From Chlorogloeopsis sp038404745 (GTDB lineage: Bacteria > Cyanobacteriota > Cyanobacteriia > Cyanobacteriales > Nostocaceae), in the NCBI RefSeq assembly GCF_038404745.2, contig NZ_JAYKTT020000068.1, positions 58,430 through 122,429 of the forward strand: 64,000 nucleotides of DNA. Direction: 5' to 3'. A program made the translations under genes and the position numbers. The notes beneath the pieces are model-generated. The model was given only the letters and a program-made list of their open reading frames with translations, was not told the DNA's origin and did no database searches. Shown in pieces: positions 36,011-45,299 of the stretch; the first letter of the stretch is position 1; each line of letters opens with the position of its first letter.

Positions 36011-37039
36011 ATGAAAGTACTAGTAACTGGAACAGAAGGATATCTCGGCTCCTTATTAGCTCCTTTGTTGCTTCAAAAGGGACATGAAGTTATAGGTGTA
36101 GATACAGGTTATTACAAAGTTGGTTGGTTATATAACGGTACTGAGTTAACAGCCAAAACATTAAACAAAGATATCCGTCACATAACTACTGAAGATTTGC
36201 AAGGTGTTGAAGCAATCGTTCATATGGCGGAACTCTCCAACGATCCGACTGGACAACTCGCACCTCATATTACCTACGATATTAACCACAAGGGTTCAGT
36301 TCGCCTTGCAAAACTAGCAAAAGAAGCAGGTGTGCGTCGCTTCGTTTATATGTCTTCGTGCAGTGTTTATGGCGTTGCTACCGACGGAGACGTTACCGAG
36401 GAATCACCTGTCAATCCCCAAACAGCTTACGCAGAATGCAAAACTTTGGTAGAGCGAGATGTTAAACCACTAGCTGATGATGATTTCTCCCCTACCTTTT
36501 TGCGAAATGCCACAGCCTTTGGTGCTTCTCCCAGGATGCGCTTTGATATTGTTTTAAATAACTTGGCAGGGTTGGCATGGACTACTAAAGAAATTAAGAT
36601 GATCAGTGATGGTACACCCTGGCGTCCTCTAGTACACGCATTGGATATTTCCAAAGCGATCGCCTGCACCCTTGAAGCACCCCGCGACATCGTTCATAAC
36701 CAAATCTTCAACGTTGGTGATACCGCTAACAATTACCGAGTCAAAGAAATTGCAGAAATTATTGCAGACACATTTCCTGGATGTAAACTCAGCTTTGGTG
36801 AGCAAGGTTCAGATAATCGCAGCTATCGTGTTTCTTTTGAGAAAATCAACACCAAACTTCCTGGTTTTAAATGTGATTGGAATGCTGAACAGGGTGCAAA
36901 GCAGTTATTTGACTTATTCAACCTCATTGATATGACAGAGGACACCTTCTTCTCTAGAGGTTTCACTCGGTTAAAACAGCTAGAGTACTTAATTCGTACC
37001 CAACAAATTGACCAAGATTTCTTTTGGGCGAAGAAGTAG
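36011..37039 (+). CDS. NAD-dependent epimerase/dehydratase (extended SDR)
   Basis: The 342-residue protein is an extended short-chain dehydrogenase acting on nucleotide sugars. It has the NAD-binding motif VLVTGTEGYLGSLLAPLLL, the catalytic serine region YMSSCSVYG and the YxxxK motif in TAYAECK. The substrate-binding C-terminal half includes TFLRNATAFGASPRMRFD and IFNVGDTANNYRV. Whether it epimerises, dehydrates or reduces cannot be told. It lies between lhgO and glycosyltransferase genes in the HEP-like cluster and follows an AAGGA ribosome-binding site. Confidence 0.88.
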   Translation: MKVLVTGTEGYLGSLLAPLLLQKGHEVIGVDTGYYKVGWLYNGTELTAKTLNKDIRHITTEDLQGVEAIVHMAELSNDPTGQLAPHITYDINHKGSVRLAKLAKEAGVRRFVYMSSCSVYGVATDGDVTEESPVNPQTAYAECKTLVERDVKPLADDDFSPTFLRNATAFGASPRMRFDIVLNNLAGLAWTTKEIKMISDGTPWRPLVHALDISKAIACTLEAPRDIVHNQIFNVGDTANNYRVKEIAEIIADTFPGCKLSFGEQGSDNRSYRVSFEKINTKLPGFKCDWNAEQGAKQLFDLFNLIDMTEDTFFSRGFTRLKQLEYLIRTQQIDQDFFWAKK

Positions 37040-37263
37040 TAGAATTTCTTGATTGGTAGTAACAAACCTTCAAAGTTTCCGAATCAAGCATAGTTGATTC
37101 GGAATTATCTATATGTGAAATCATCGATTTGCTTGAGGAAATCTGATGTTATTTACCTAATTTAATTTTGCTTATTACTTTGAATGTAATTGAAATTGAA
37201 GTAACCAATGACGCAATTACAAAGTACAAAAACAACTTTCCCACAGATACAACCACATCCCGT

Positions 37264-38235
37264 ATGAACAAATTATTAACAATCGCTATCCCTACTTATA
37301 ACCGTGCTGAATTACTTGATCGCCAGCTAATGTGGCTTTCACAAGCTATCAAAGGCTTTGAGTCAGAATGTGAAATTATTATCTCTGATAATTGTTCTAC
37401 AGATCATACACAGGAAATCATTGAAAAATGGTTAAAGAGACTTGGTTATATCCAAATCAAAGTAAATAGAAATAGCAAGAATATAGGTGTAATCAAAAAT
37501 ATTATCTACTGTATCAATGAAGCTACAGGTAAATATGTATGGACAGTTGGTGATGACGATCCTATTCAGGATAGAACTATTGCTTATGTATCAAATAATC
37601 TCAAAGAATATCCAGAATTATCTTTATTAATTCTCAATTTTTCTTGTCGTTATGAACCAACTGGTCAAATAATTTATGAACGCTGCTTTGATATTAAACA
37701 TGAAGAAGTTTGCGTTGATGGCAAAGCAGTATTTCAACGTTGCTTGCAGGAAAATCACTCCGGTGTAGGTTTTATGACTGCTCAGATATATCGAACAGCA
37801 TTGGCCCAGTCTGCTGTAAAAAAATGTTTATCCGGCTTGGATAATATGGAATTACAAGTATACTGGACAGCTTTTTGTGCTGCTCATGGTAGTGTAAAAG
37901 TCACGAAAGATACATATGTAGAAAGCCTTTTTGGGCTGAGTTATTGGATGCGTGAACCAAAAGTTTTATTGAAGATGCAATATATAGATTTACCCAAACT
38001 TTATGTAAAATTGATGGAAATAGGATATTCTCCAGAATTTTGCAGCAGATTGGTCTTGCAGCATTTTATCAAAAATAATTGGAGAGTTTTCTTCGGTGCG
38101 TTGAAAAGATGGCCCTTACTGGCAATCTCCACAATAATTCCTTATCTGAGTTTAGTATGTAAATCAGCTTTCAGAATTATTATTCCACGTAAGCAAATAG
38201 AAGCAATTCCAGAAAGTATTGTATTGGGAAATTAG
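37264..38235 (+). CDS. Glycosyltransferase family 2 protein
   Basis: A 323-residue GT-A-fold transferase. The N-terminal LLTIAIPTYNRAELLDRQL, SDNCSTDHTQE and the metal-binding VWTVGDDDPIQD are typical of GT2. The C terminus has a hydrophobic stretch (PLLAISTIIPYLSLVC) that could bind the membrane. The ATG at 37264 overlaps the TGA of a 19-codon ORF starting at 37208, so translation may be coupled. A TTG at 37168 would add 32 residues without family resemblance. Donor and acceptor are unknown. It is part of the polysaccharide cluster. Confidence 0.87.
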   Translation: MNKLLTIAIPTYNRAELLDRQLMWLSQAIKGFESECEIIISDNCSTDHTQEIIEKWLKRLGYIQIKVNRNSKNIGVIKNIIYCINEATGKYVWTVGDDDPIQDRTIAYVSNNLKEYPELSLLILNFSCRYEPTGQIIYERCFDIKHEEVCVDGKAVFQRCLQENHSGVGFMTAQIYRTALAQSAVKKCLSGLDNMELQVYWTAFCAAHGSVKVTKDTYVESLFGLSYWMREPKVLLKMQYIDLPKLYVKLMEIGYSPEFCSRLVLQHFIKNNWRVFFGALKRWPLLAISTIIPYLSLVCKSAFRIIIPRKQIEAIPESIVLGN

Positions 38236-38344
38236 CTAAGTCTTATTTACACCTATTATTTATAATTAATTAATGTGATAGGTGAATCGTAAATATTTTT
38301 CACAGGTGATTTTCTCCATAATTTTACGAGGTCTAAATTAATCT

Positions 38345-38899
38345 ATGATTTTTACCAAAACTGAACTTAAAGACGCATACATTATTGATTTGGAAGAAAA
38401 GCACGATCACCGTGGTTTTTTTGCCCGTACCTTCTGCGCTCAAGAATTTGAGGCTCATGGTTTAAAGCCAACCGTTGCTCAGTGTAACCTGTCTTTTAAC
38501 CACAAAAAAGGAACTCTGCGGGGAATGCATTATCAAATACCTCCAGCAGCAGAAACGAAAGTAATTCGCTGCATTCAAGGTGCCATTTACGATGTAATTA
38601 TTGATATGCGTCCTGAGTCGCCTACTTTTCTACAACACATCGGTGTAGAACTAACAGCAGAAAATCGTCGCGCTCTGTATGTACCAGAAATGTTTGCCCA
38701 CGGTTATCAAGCACTCACCGATGGAGCTGAAGTTTTATACCAAGTTGGTGAATTTTACACACCAGGGTATGAAAGAGGTTTGCGCTATGATGATCCATTT
38801 TTTAATATTGAATGGCCTCTAGAAGTTACGGAAATTTCTGAAAAAGATAGAACTTGGCCTTTGATGACAATGATGACTGTTGGTAGTGCATCTTCTTAA
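38345..38899 (+). CDS. rfbC: dTDP-4-dehydrorhamnose 3,5-epimerase family protein
   Basis: RmlC/RfbC epimerases act on C3 and C5 of 4-keto-6-deoxy nucleotide sugars. The 184-residue cupin protein has DLEEKHDHRGFFARTFC near the start, the catalytic histidine in LRGMHYQ, IRCIQGAIYDVIIDMR and the tyrosine-containing VLYQVGEFYTPGYERGLRYDDP region, so it looks active. No rmlA, rmlB or rmlD gene is nearby. With rfbF upstream, a CDP-sugar substrate is as likely as dTDP-4-dehydrorhamnose. An ACGAGGT sequence precedes the ATG. Confidence 0.9.
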   Translation: MIFTKTELKDAYIIDLEEKHDHRGFFARTFCAQEFEAHGLKPTVAQCNLSFNHKKGTLRGMHYQIPPAAETKVIRCIQGAIYDVIIDMRPESPTFLQHIGVELTAENRRALYVPEMFAHGYQALTDGAEVLYQVGEFYTPGYERGLRYDDPFFNIEWPLEVTEISEKDRTWPLMTMMTVGSASS

Positions 38900-39421
38900 C
38901 GAGGATAAAAATTCTCGAACATCAAGTACTCAGCTAACACTATGAAATCTTAGTCTTAACACAAGAATAATCAGATTTTTGACTGAGCTTTGCTAAAGTG
39001 AGGCAATTTTAGGTTTAAATAAATTTAAATCTCACTCATAATCATCGCACTAGTTTTTTGTGTGAGTGCAACTAATTATATCCTCCTGATACTTATTGTC
39101 AGATTTTCTAAGAAGTATTGGGAGGGATATTTACATGAAAAATCGTAAACAAAATTAAGGAGTGTTCAATTGTAGGAAAGGAATCAAAAAGTCACTGAAT
39201 CATAATTGCCAATGTGTTTATTGTGTAGCTTGAAGTATACAGTGAGCTAATCATGAAAATATTATATCTAGCACACATCACACAAGAAGCAAACTTATCT
39301 AACTCTATCGAAAAATATTGTGGAAAAAACCATGTATACCACAGTTATTTTCCTAAACTACAATTTTTGAGTTTTGCTATCGTATACAGCTAGTAATTCA
39401 GTTAACAAAGGAGTTTAAGTG
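38900..39421. other. Intergenic region with a 46-codon ORF
   Basis: No established gene is visible. An ORF at 39253-39393 reads MKILYLAHITQEANLSNSIE and then diverges to a stop. Its beginning resembles the N terminus of GT4-type glycosyltransferases, so it might be a remnant, but there is no ribosome-binding site or other support. The strong AAAGGAG of the next gene lies at 39407-39413. Confidence 0.3.
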
Positions 39422-40735
39422 ATGATTATCGTTGATACTGCTCTAGCTGCCCGCGCTGAAGCAGGCAACCCCATTAAGGTTGGTATGATTGGTGCCGGTT
39501 TTATGGGACGAGGAATTGCCAATCAAATTATCAATTCTGTTCCCGGTATGGAGCTAGTTGCCATCTCTAACCGTAATCTCGATGCAGCTAAAAGAGCTTA
39601 TTCAGAAGCAGGTATTGAGGAATTTAAAATCGCCTCCACTGTCACTGAATTAGAAGATGCGATCGCCCACGGTAACTACGCAGTTACCGAAGATGCGCTT
39701 AGTTTATGCCGGGCTGAGGGCATCGATGCTTTAATTGAAGTGACTGGCGCAGTTGAGTTTGGCGCACATATAATCATGGAAGCGATCGCCAATCGCAAGC
39801 ACGTGATCATGATGAATGCTGAACTTGACGGCACTATCGGCCCAATCCTAAAAGTGTATGCCGATAAGGCAGGCGTCATCCTCTCCGCCTGCGACGGCGA
39901 TCAACCAGGGGTACAAATGAACCTCTACCGTTTTGTCAAAAGCATTGGTCTAACTCCCTTACTGTGTGGTAACATCAAAGGGCTGCAGGATCCATACCGA
40001 AATCCAACTACCCAGGAAGCATTTGCTAAACGTTGGGGACAGAAGCCCCACATGGTCACCAGCTTCGCCGATGGCACAAAAATTTCCTTTGAACAGGCGA
40101 TCGTTGCTAACGCCACAGGAATGAAAGTTGCCAAGCGTGGAATGTTAGGATACGACTTCAACGGCCATGTCGATGAAATGACTAATATGTATGACGTTGA
40201 ACAACTCAAAGAATTGGGTGGAATCGTTGATTACGTCGTTGGAGCCAAACCAGGGCCAGGAGTTTTTGTATTTGCCAGCCACGATGATCCCAAGCAACGT
40301 CATTACCTCAACCTCTACAAGTTGGGTGAAGGCCCCCTGTATAGCTTCTACACTCCTTACCACCTTTGTCACTTTGAAGTGCCAATGTCTGTTGCACGAG
40401 CAGTTCTTTTCAAAGATTACGTCTTAAGTCCTTTAGGTGCTCCCCTTGTTGATGTTGTCACTACTGCCAAAATTGACTTGAAAGCAGGTGAGACTTTAGA
40501 TGGCATAGGCTACTATATGACCTACGGACAGTGTGAAAACTCTGACATAGCTCAAGAACAAAATCTCCTGCCTATAGGTTTAGCTGAAGGATGTCGTCTA
40601 AAGCGAGATATTCCTAAGGATGGGGTTTTAACCTATGATGACGTAGAACTACCCCAAGACAGACTTTGTGACAAACTCAGATCTGAGCAAAACGCTTATT
40701 TCACTTCGCCTAAAACCTTAGCAGCAGTTAAGTAA
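39422..40735 (+). CDS. NAD(P)-dependent oxidoreductase with C-terminal SAF domain
   Basis: The 437-residue protein has a homoserine-dehydrogenase-like Rossmann domain (KVGMIGAGFMGRGIANQI; DALIEVTGAVEFG; KHVIMMNAELDGTIGP), a middle domain (KPGPGVFVFASHDDPKQRHY) and a C-terminal SAF-type segment (AKIDLKAGETLDGIG through CRLKRDIPKDGVLTYDDVEL in the last 100 residues). Such proteins are found in polysaccharide clusters and are thought to modify unusual sugars, but the reaction is not established to my knowledge. AAAGGAG lies 8 nt before the chosen ATG; the GTG directly upstream is an alternative. It belongs to the HEP-like cluster, where the Anabaena counterpart is needed for envelope polysaccharide as I recall. 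Confidence 0.85.
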   Translation: MIIVDTALAARAEAGNPIKVGMIGAGFMGRGIANQIINSVPGMELVAISNRNLDAAKRAYSEAGIEEFKIASTVTELEDAIAHGNYAVTEDALSLCRAEGIDALIEVTGAVEFGAHIIMEAIANRKHVIMMNAELDGTIGPILKVYADKAGVILSACDGDQPGVQMNLYRFVKSIGLTPLLCGNIKGLQDPYRNPTTQEAFAKRWGQKPHMVTSFADGTKISFEQAIVANATGMKVAKRGMLGYDFNGHVDEMTNMYDVEQLKELGGIVDYVVGAKPGPGVFVFASHDDPKQRHYLNLYKLGEGPLYSFYTPYHLCHFEVPMSVARAVLFKDYVLSPLGAPLVDVVTTAKIDLKAGETLDGIGYYMTYGQCENSDIAQEQNLLPIGLAEGCRLKRDIPKDGVLTYDDVELPQDRLCDKLRSEQNAYFTSPKTLAAVK

Positions 40736-40780
40736 GCTTTTCAGTTCATATCTGGTGCCAATCTCAGTAGAGTGAAAGTA

Positions 40781-40802
40781 TAGCTTAAAAAGTTTTTAGC
40801 TA
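40781..40802. terminator. Possible terminator palindrome after the SAF oxidoreductase gene
   Basis: TAGCTTAAAAA and TTTTTAGCTA form a near-perfect palindrome with a one-base bulge and an AT-rich centre, 46 bases after the stop codon. The T-run is inside the hairpin, so it is a weak terminator candidate. Confidence 0.3.
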
Positions 40803-41061
40803 AGGACTAAAATTGGTGAAAGTTAACACTTTGACTCAATAATTTTAAAACTGATTCAACCAGGCGTGAAATTTCGCGTCTGGTCATAATCGGTTGACAT
40901 TGAATAGCTTGAGAATGGTGTAATCAATCAGGTTGTGCAAAGCACATAAAAATTTAATTTAGGCAATCTTTAGAGTGGGAGTGCTCGTCGGCAACAGTCA
41001 ATGGCAATTGAGTAATCTAGTTCTCCACAAAACTTTCATTATTCATGTCATTGAGGTGTGT

Positions 41062-42288
41062 ATGCAAATTAACGTTATCAGTGGTGTCAAAAGTACTGTC
41101 GCTGTTTTGGCAGGCAAAATCCAAGCTCGGATGCAAAGACGAATGATGGTATCGCTCAAGCCAGAACAGCGTGCCATAGGTAACGTGCTGATCTCATATA
41201 TTGTTGAACCGTTTCTCTTAAAAGTAGATGAATCTCTTCCTGTTTCCCACACTCACTACTGGGAGTGCTTGCAAATAGCAAAAACTTTTTTAGAAATGGG
41301 CTATTGCGTGGATGTGATCCGTTGCGACAATGATGTTTTTATCCCACAAAAAGACTACGTATTTTTCATTGAAACCCGTTGGAATTTACAAAGAAGCACT
41401 CCACACCTAAACAAAGATTGCATTAAAATATTCCATGCAGATACAGCGCATCTTTTGTTTCACAATGCTGCTGAAGCCAATAGACTTCTGGCACTACAAC
41501 AGCGACGTGGCATTACTCTCAAACCTCGTAGGTACGAACCACCCAACCAAGCCATTGAACATGCTGATTGTGCTATAGTTCTGGGTAATAAGTTTACTCT
41601 TAATACTTACAAATATGCTCAAAAACCACTTTATCCAATTCCTATCACTACACCAGTAGTCTATCCGTGGCCGGAAAATAAAAACTTTGATGCCTGTCGT
41701 AAGCATTTTGTGTGGTTCAGCAGTGGTGGTTTGGTTCACAAAGGGTTAGATCTGCTTTTAGATGTGTTTTCGCAAATGTCGGACTATCATCTGACTATCT
41801 GTGGTCCAGTTGACAAAGAAGAAGATTTTGTCCAAGCTTTTTATAAAGAGCTGTATCAAACACCGAATATTCATACTGTAGGTTGGATAGATATTACCAG
41901 TCATCGATTTCGAGAAATTACAAATAGTTGCATAGGACTAGTTTATCCTTCTTGTTCTGAAGGGCAATCTGGTGCAGTGGTAACTTGTCTGCATGCAGGT
42001 TTAATTCCAATTCTCAGTTATGAATCTGGCGTAGATGTGCATAATTTTGGTGTGATTTTACAGGAGTGTTCCATTACAGAAATTAAGGAGGCAATTATTA
42101 GAATTTCTTGTTTGTCTATTGCGCAACTTAAACTAATGGCACAACAGTCATGGGAATATGCTAGAGCACATCATACCAAAGAGAAATTTCGTACAACTTA
42201 TCTACAGACAATTAATACTATCCAAGAAAATCACAATATCGAAACAACATTACCAGTCTTAAATACTAGGCTAATACATAAAAATTGA
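41062..42288 (+). CDS. Glycosyltransferase, GT4-like
   Basis: This 408-residue protein has a GT-B-type C-terminal half: HFVWFSSGGLVHKGLDLLLD matches the donor-binding start of GT4 enzymes, YHLTICGPVDKEEDF follows, and VYPSCSEGQSGAVVTCLHAG occupies the place of the EX7E region. The N-terminal half contains IFHADTAHLLFHNAAE. I chose ATG 41062, preceded by GAGGTG; a GTG at 40975 would add 29 residues of doubtful quality. Donor and acceptor are unknown. It is separated from its neighbours by gaps of over 300 bases. Confidence 0.75.
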   Translation: MQINVISGVKSTVAVLAGKIQARMQRRMMVSLKPEQRAIGNVLISYIVEPFLLKVDESLPVSHTHYWECLQIAKTFLEMGYCVDVIRCDNDVFIPQKDYVFFIETRWNLQRSTPHLNKDCIKIFHADTAHLLFHNAAEANRLLALQQRRGITLKPRRYEPPNQAIEHADCAIVLGNKFTLNTYKYAQKPLYPIPITTPVVYPWPENKNFDACRKHFVWFSSGGLVHKGLDLLLDVFSQMSDYHLTICGPVDKEEDFVQAFYKELYQTPNIHTVGWIDITSHRFREITNSCIGLVYPSCSEGQSGAVVTCLHAGLIPILSYESGVDVHNFGVILQECSITEIKEAIIRISCLSIAQLKLMAQQSWEYARAHHTKEKFRTTYLQTINTIQENHNIETTLPVLNTRLIHKN

Positions 42289-42988
42289 AGTAGTTAGGGA
42301 TAAGTAATGCCTACCAAGAGCAAAATACTTTACTTGTTGGTAGGTCTTAAGTTTTATCTAAAGATTTATCCAAATTGAGAATATTGTTGTTGAGAGAGCA
42401 GGAGAATACCGTGTTACTATGATTAATAACCTGAGTATAGAAAATTTACAAAATTTTTCTTAGCATCCTAAATATTAAATTAGTGACAAAAATTATAGGT
42501 AATAGTCAAACAAGATACATAATTTTTTCTAGATGCAACAATCGCTTTTACTCAAACCTTAATTGCCAGTCTCTCTTCTATATGTTGTAAAATTTGCAAC
42601 GACTACATAAATGAGTATATTTATATTATTTAACTAGTTAATATTTAAAAAATATTATTTTCAGGTATAAATACATAGTTGAGATTTTATTTCACTCCAA
42701 AGAAGGATTTTCGGGATTCATAAGCAGATATATCTAAAGTTTTATTCCTGTTATCCTTCATAGCAAAACTATTTATTTGCTGTAGATAAAACTTTTAGAT
42801 TATTTTTACCAAAAAATCAAAAATACAATATATTACTGTGCTTGTTCTCAGTTAATATCCCTATATATCGTCATCTCGTCACACTGCTTAGATTAATCAT
42901 TAATAAATTCATAGAGCCTATTTAAAGTTTTTATGAATCGGAAGATGTAAGACTAAACCTTCTGCCTCTATTCACTGAGAATTTGTAA
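42289..42988. other. 700-bp AT-rich intergenic region
   Basis: No gene-like frame is seen. At 42310-42344 CCTACCAA and TTGGTAGG form an 8-bp stem with a 19-nt loop shortly after the upstream stop, followed by TCTTAAGTTTTATC, a weak terminator candidate. The remainder is AT-rich. The promoter of the next gene should lie at the right end. Confidence 0.4.
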
Positions 42989-43942
42989 ATGAAGAGCATA
43001 AAAACACTCATCAAAAAACCACTGAGACCAATTATCAATAAGCTACCACCCAAGTTAACTAATAACTTGCCTATCGGCTTGCCAGTAAAGTCTCTTCAAT
43101 GGTCAATTGGTATCTACAGAGGAAATTCATTATTGGATTTATCTTCTGCAAGTCTGCAAAAAAATCCTGTTCTTACTCGCCAAGATGTATCAGATGTGCG
43201 GGCAGGTTTTGTTGCTGATCCCTTTATGCTGCAAGTAAAGCAGACTTGGTATATGTTTTTTGAAGTTTTCAATAGTCAGACATGCAAAGGAGAAATTGGA
43301 CTGGCAATTAGTCAAAATACTGTGGATTGGCAGTATCGACAAATCGTTTTGGCAGAGCCATATCACCTATCTTATCCGTATGTTTTTCAATGGATGAATG
43401 AATATTACATGATTCCAGAGACTTACCAAGCTAACTCTGTAAAATTGTATAAGGCATCCAAATTTCCTACTCAATGGAATTTTGTAGGAAATATTCTGAA
43501 TGGCTCAGTGTTTTTGGACGCATCTGTTTTTCGCTACGCGGACAAATGGTGGTTATTCACTGAGACTAACCCAGAACATAAATGGGATACCCTCCGTCTT
43601 TATTATGCCGATGATTTACTTGGTTGTTGGATCGAACATCCAAATAGTCCAATAGTTAACGGCAATGCCCATATTGCTAGACCAGCCGGTAGAGTTCTAG
43701 TTATGAAAGATAGCATTATTCGACATACCCAAGATTGCGATCCCGAATACGGGATTCAAGTACGAGCCTTTGAAATCGATGATTTGTCACCAACAACGTA
43801 TCGTGAACGAGAAATAAGCCCAAAACCTATCTTAGAACCGAGTAATACTGGATGGAATGGTTCTGGTATGCACCATATCGATCCTCATCTCATGGAGGAT
43901 GGACAGTGGATAGCCTGTATAGATGGTCGAGTTAGACTCTAA
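42989..43942 (+). CDS. GH43/GINT-like beta-propeller protein of polysaccharide cluster
   Basis: The 317-residue protein has the repeated motifs of a five-bladed beta-propeller as in GH43/GH32 enzymes and the plant glucosamine inositolphosphorylceramide transferase family: FVADPFMLQVKQTWYMFFEV, GLAISQNTVDWQY, LSYPYVFQWMNEYYMIPETY, DASVFRYADKWWLFTETN and HIARPAGRVLV. The late HHIDPHLMEDGQWIACIDG is also typical. Bacterial members often sit in polysaccharide clusters; transferase or hydrolase activity is unknown. The N terminus is basic and lacks a signal peptide, suggesting a cytoplasmic role. Confidence 0.75.
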   Translation: MKSIKTLIKKPLRPIINKLPPKLTNNLPIGLPVKSLQWSIGIYRGNSLLDLSSASLQKNPVLTRQDVSDVRAGFVADPFMLQVKQTWYMFFEVFNSQTCKGEIGLAISQNTVDWQYRQIVLAEPYHLSYPYVFQWMNEYYMIPETYQANSVKLYKASKFPTQWNFVGNILNGSVFLDASVFRYADKWWLFTETNPEHKWDTLRLYYADDLLGCWIEHPNSPIVNGNAHIARPAGRVLVMKDSIIRHTQDCDPEYGIQVRAFEIDDLSPTTYREREISPKPILEPSNTGWNGSGMHHIDPHLMEDGQWIACIDGRVRL

Positions 43943-44126
43943 ACAGAAGTTTCCTCGAACTTATATCGAGTGCGATCGCTGCCTGTGAGCACAACAGTAA
44001 ATCTTCATCAAGAATTTACAAAACTAGCATGACTTACAGCAATTTTTCTTGAAAAAATTCGGGTTTGTTCTGCCAACACATTGTATCTAAAGAACAATAA
44101 CAAATCACTTAGGTCGGTGTAGTGTC

Positions 44127-44143
44127 AAAGCTAAATTAGCTTT
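44127..44143. promoter_or_regulatory. 17-bp perfect palindrome before a GT4 gene
   Basis: AAAGCTAA and TTAGCTTT flank one central base, 31 bases before the start codon of the GT4 gene and just before a TATAAACTAAA stretch. A dimeric regulator could bind here, or it may be a short terminator of upstream transcription. No known consensus is matched. Confidence 0.35.
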
Positions 44144-44174
44144 TGTATAAACTAAATTAATAAGGAATAATTTT

Positions 44175-45275
44175 ATGAAAATAGCCTTAGTACATGATTA
44201 CTTAACTCAACGAGGGGGCGCAGAAAGAGTTTTTGAATTACTTTGCAAGCGCTACCCTCAGGCCGACATCTACACCTCTGTTTACGACCCTCAAAAAACA
44301 ATTGACTTGGGTGAACGCATAGTTAAAACAACTTTCTTACAGAATATTCCCGGTGCAGCAAAATATTTCCGTCTGATGGCCCCGTTTTATTTCCCCGCCT
44401 TTCGCGCACTGGATCTGCAAGCGTACGATTTGATTATTAGTAGCAGTACTAGTTTTGCTAAAGCTGTGCAAAAAAATCCCAGAGCAAAACACATTTGCTT
44501 TTGCCACAATATTACTCGTTTTTTATGGGATACAGAAACTTATTTACGTGAGTATGGAGACTATCGATATTTTGCTCCTTTAATTGAACAAGTGTTCCAA
44601 GTTATGAGAAAGATAGACCTCCTATACGCACAGGAACCAGACCTTTACATAGCAAATTCTAGTATTGTCGCCGATCGTATTCAAAAAACTTATGGCAAAA
44701 AAGCGATCGTTATTAACTATCCCATTGATACTACTAAGTTCATTTTTTCTGATCTCAAAGAAGATTTTTATCTTGCCTCTGCTCGGATGATCAGCTATAA
44801 ACGGCTTGATATAATAGTTGAAGCTTTTAACTGGCTCGGATGGCGATTATTAATATCAGGAGACGGGCCTGAACGAGAACGGTTGCAATCCAAAGCCTTA
44901 GACAATATAAAATTTTTAGGACACGTTACAGATGTACAACGTACTCAGTTATTTGCCAAAGCCAAGTCTATCATAATAGCGGCTCTAGAAGACTATGGAT
45001 TAGTTCCGGTAGAAGCAAATGCCAGTGGAACGCCAGTGATTGCCTATGGAGCAGGAGGAGTATTAGATACTCAAATACCTGGTAAAACTGGGGTACTTTT
45101 TAAAAGGCAAACACCCGAATCCCTGCAAGCTGCACTACTAGAAGGCAATAATATCTGTTGGGATTATAAAAATATCCGCAGTCATGCAGTAGCAAATTTT
45201 TCTGAACAGGCTTTCTTTAGTAAAGTTGAGCAAGTAATTGACCAAGCTTGTAACTTAAATAGATCACTCGTTTGA
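44175..45275 (+). CDS. Glycosyltransferase family 4 protein
   Basis: A 366-residue GT-B transferase. The N-terminal KIALVHDYLTQRGGAERVFE, FCHNITRFLWD and IANSSIVADRIQKTYGKKA, together with the C-terminal YKRLDIIVEAFN, LLISGDGPERERLQ and EDYGLVPVEANASGTPVIAY (EX7E), are typical of mannosyltransferase-like GT4 proteins (WbaZ-like). It probably adds an internal hexose of the envelope polysaccharide; the sugar is not known. AAGGAA precedes the ATG. The tyrosine autokinase gene starts 24 bases after its stop, so the two are probably cotranscribed. Confidence 0.9.
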   Translation: MKIALVHDYLTQRGGAERVFELLCKRYPQADIYTSVYDPQKTIDLGERIVKTTFLQNIPGAAKYFRLMAPFYFPAFRALDLQAYDLIISSSTSFAKAVQKNPRAKHICFCHNITRFLWDTETYLREYGDYRYFAPLIEQVFQVMRKIDLLYAQEPDLYIANSSIVADRIQKTYGKKAIVINYPIDTTKFIFSDLKEDFYLASARMISYKRLDIIVEAFNWLGWRLLISGDGPERERLQSKALDNIKFLGHVTDVQRTQLFAKAKSIIIAALEDYGLVPVEANASGTPVIAYGAGGVLDTQIPGKTGVLFKRQTPESLQAALLEGNNICWDYKNIRSHAVANFSEQAFFSKVEQVIDQACNLNRSLV

Positions 45276-45299
45276 TTTGTTAGCTGAGGGATAGTAAAC

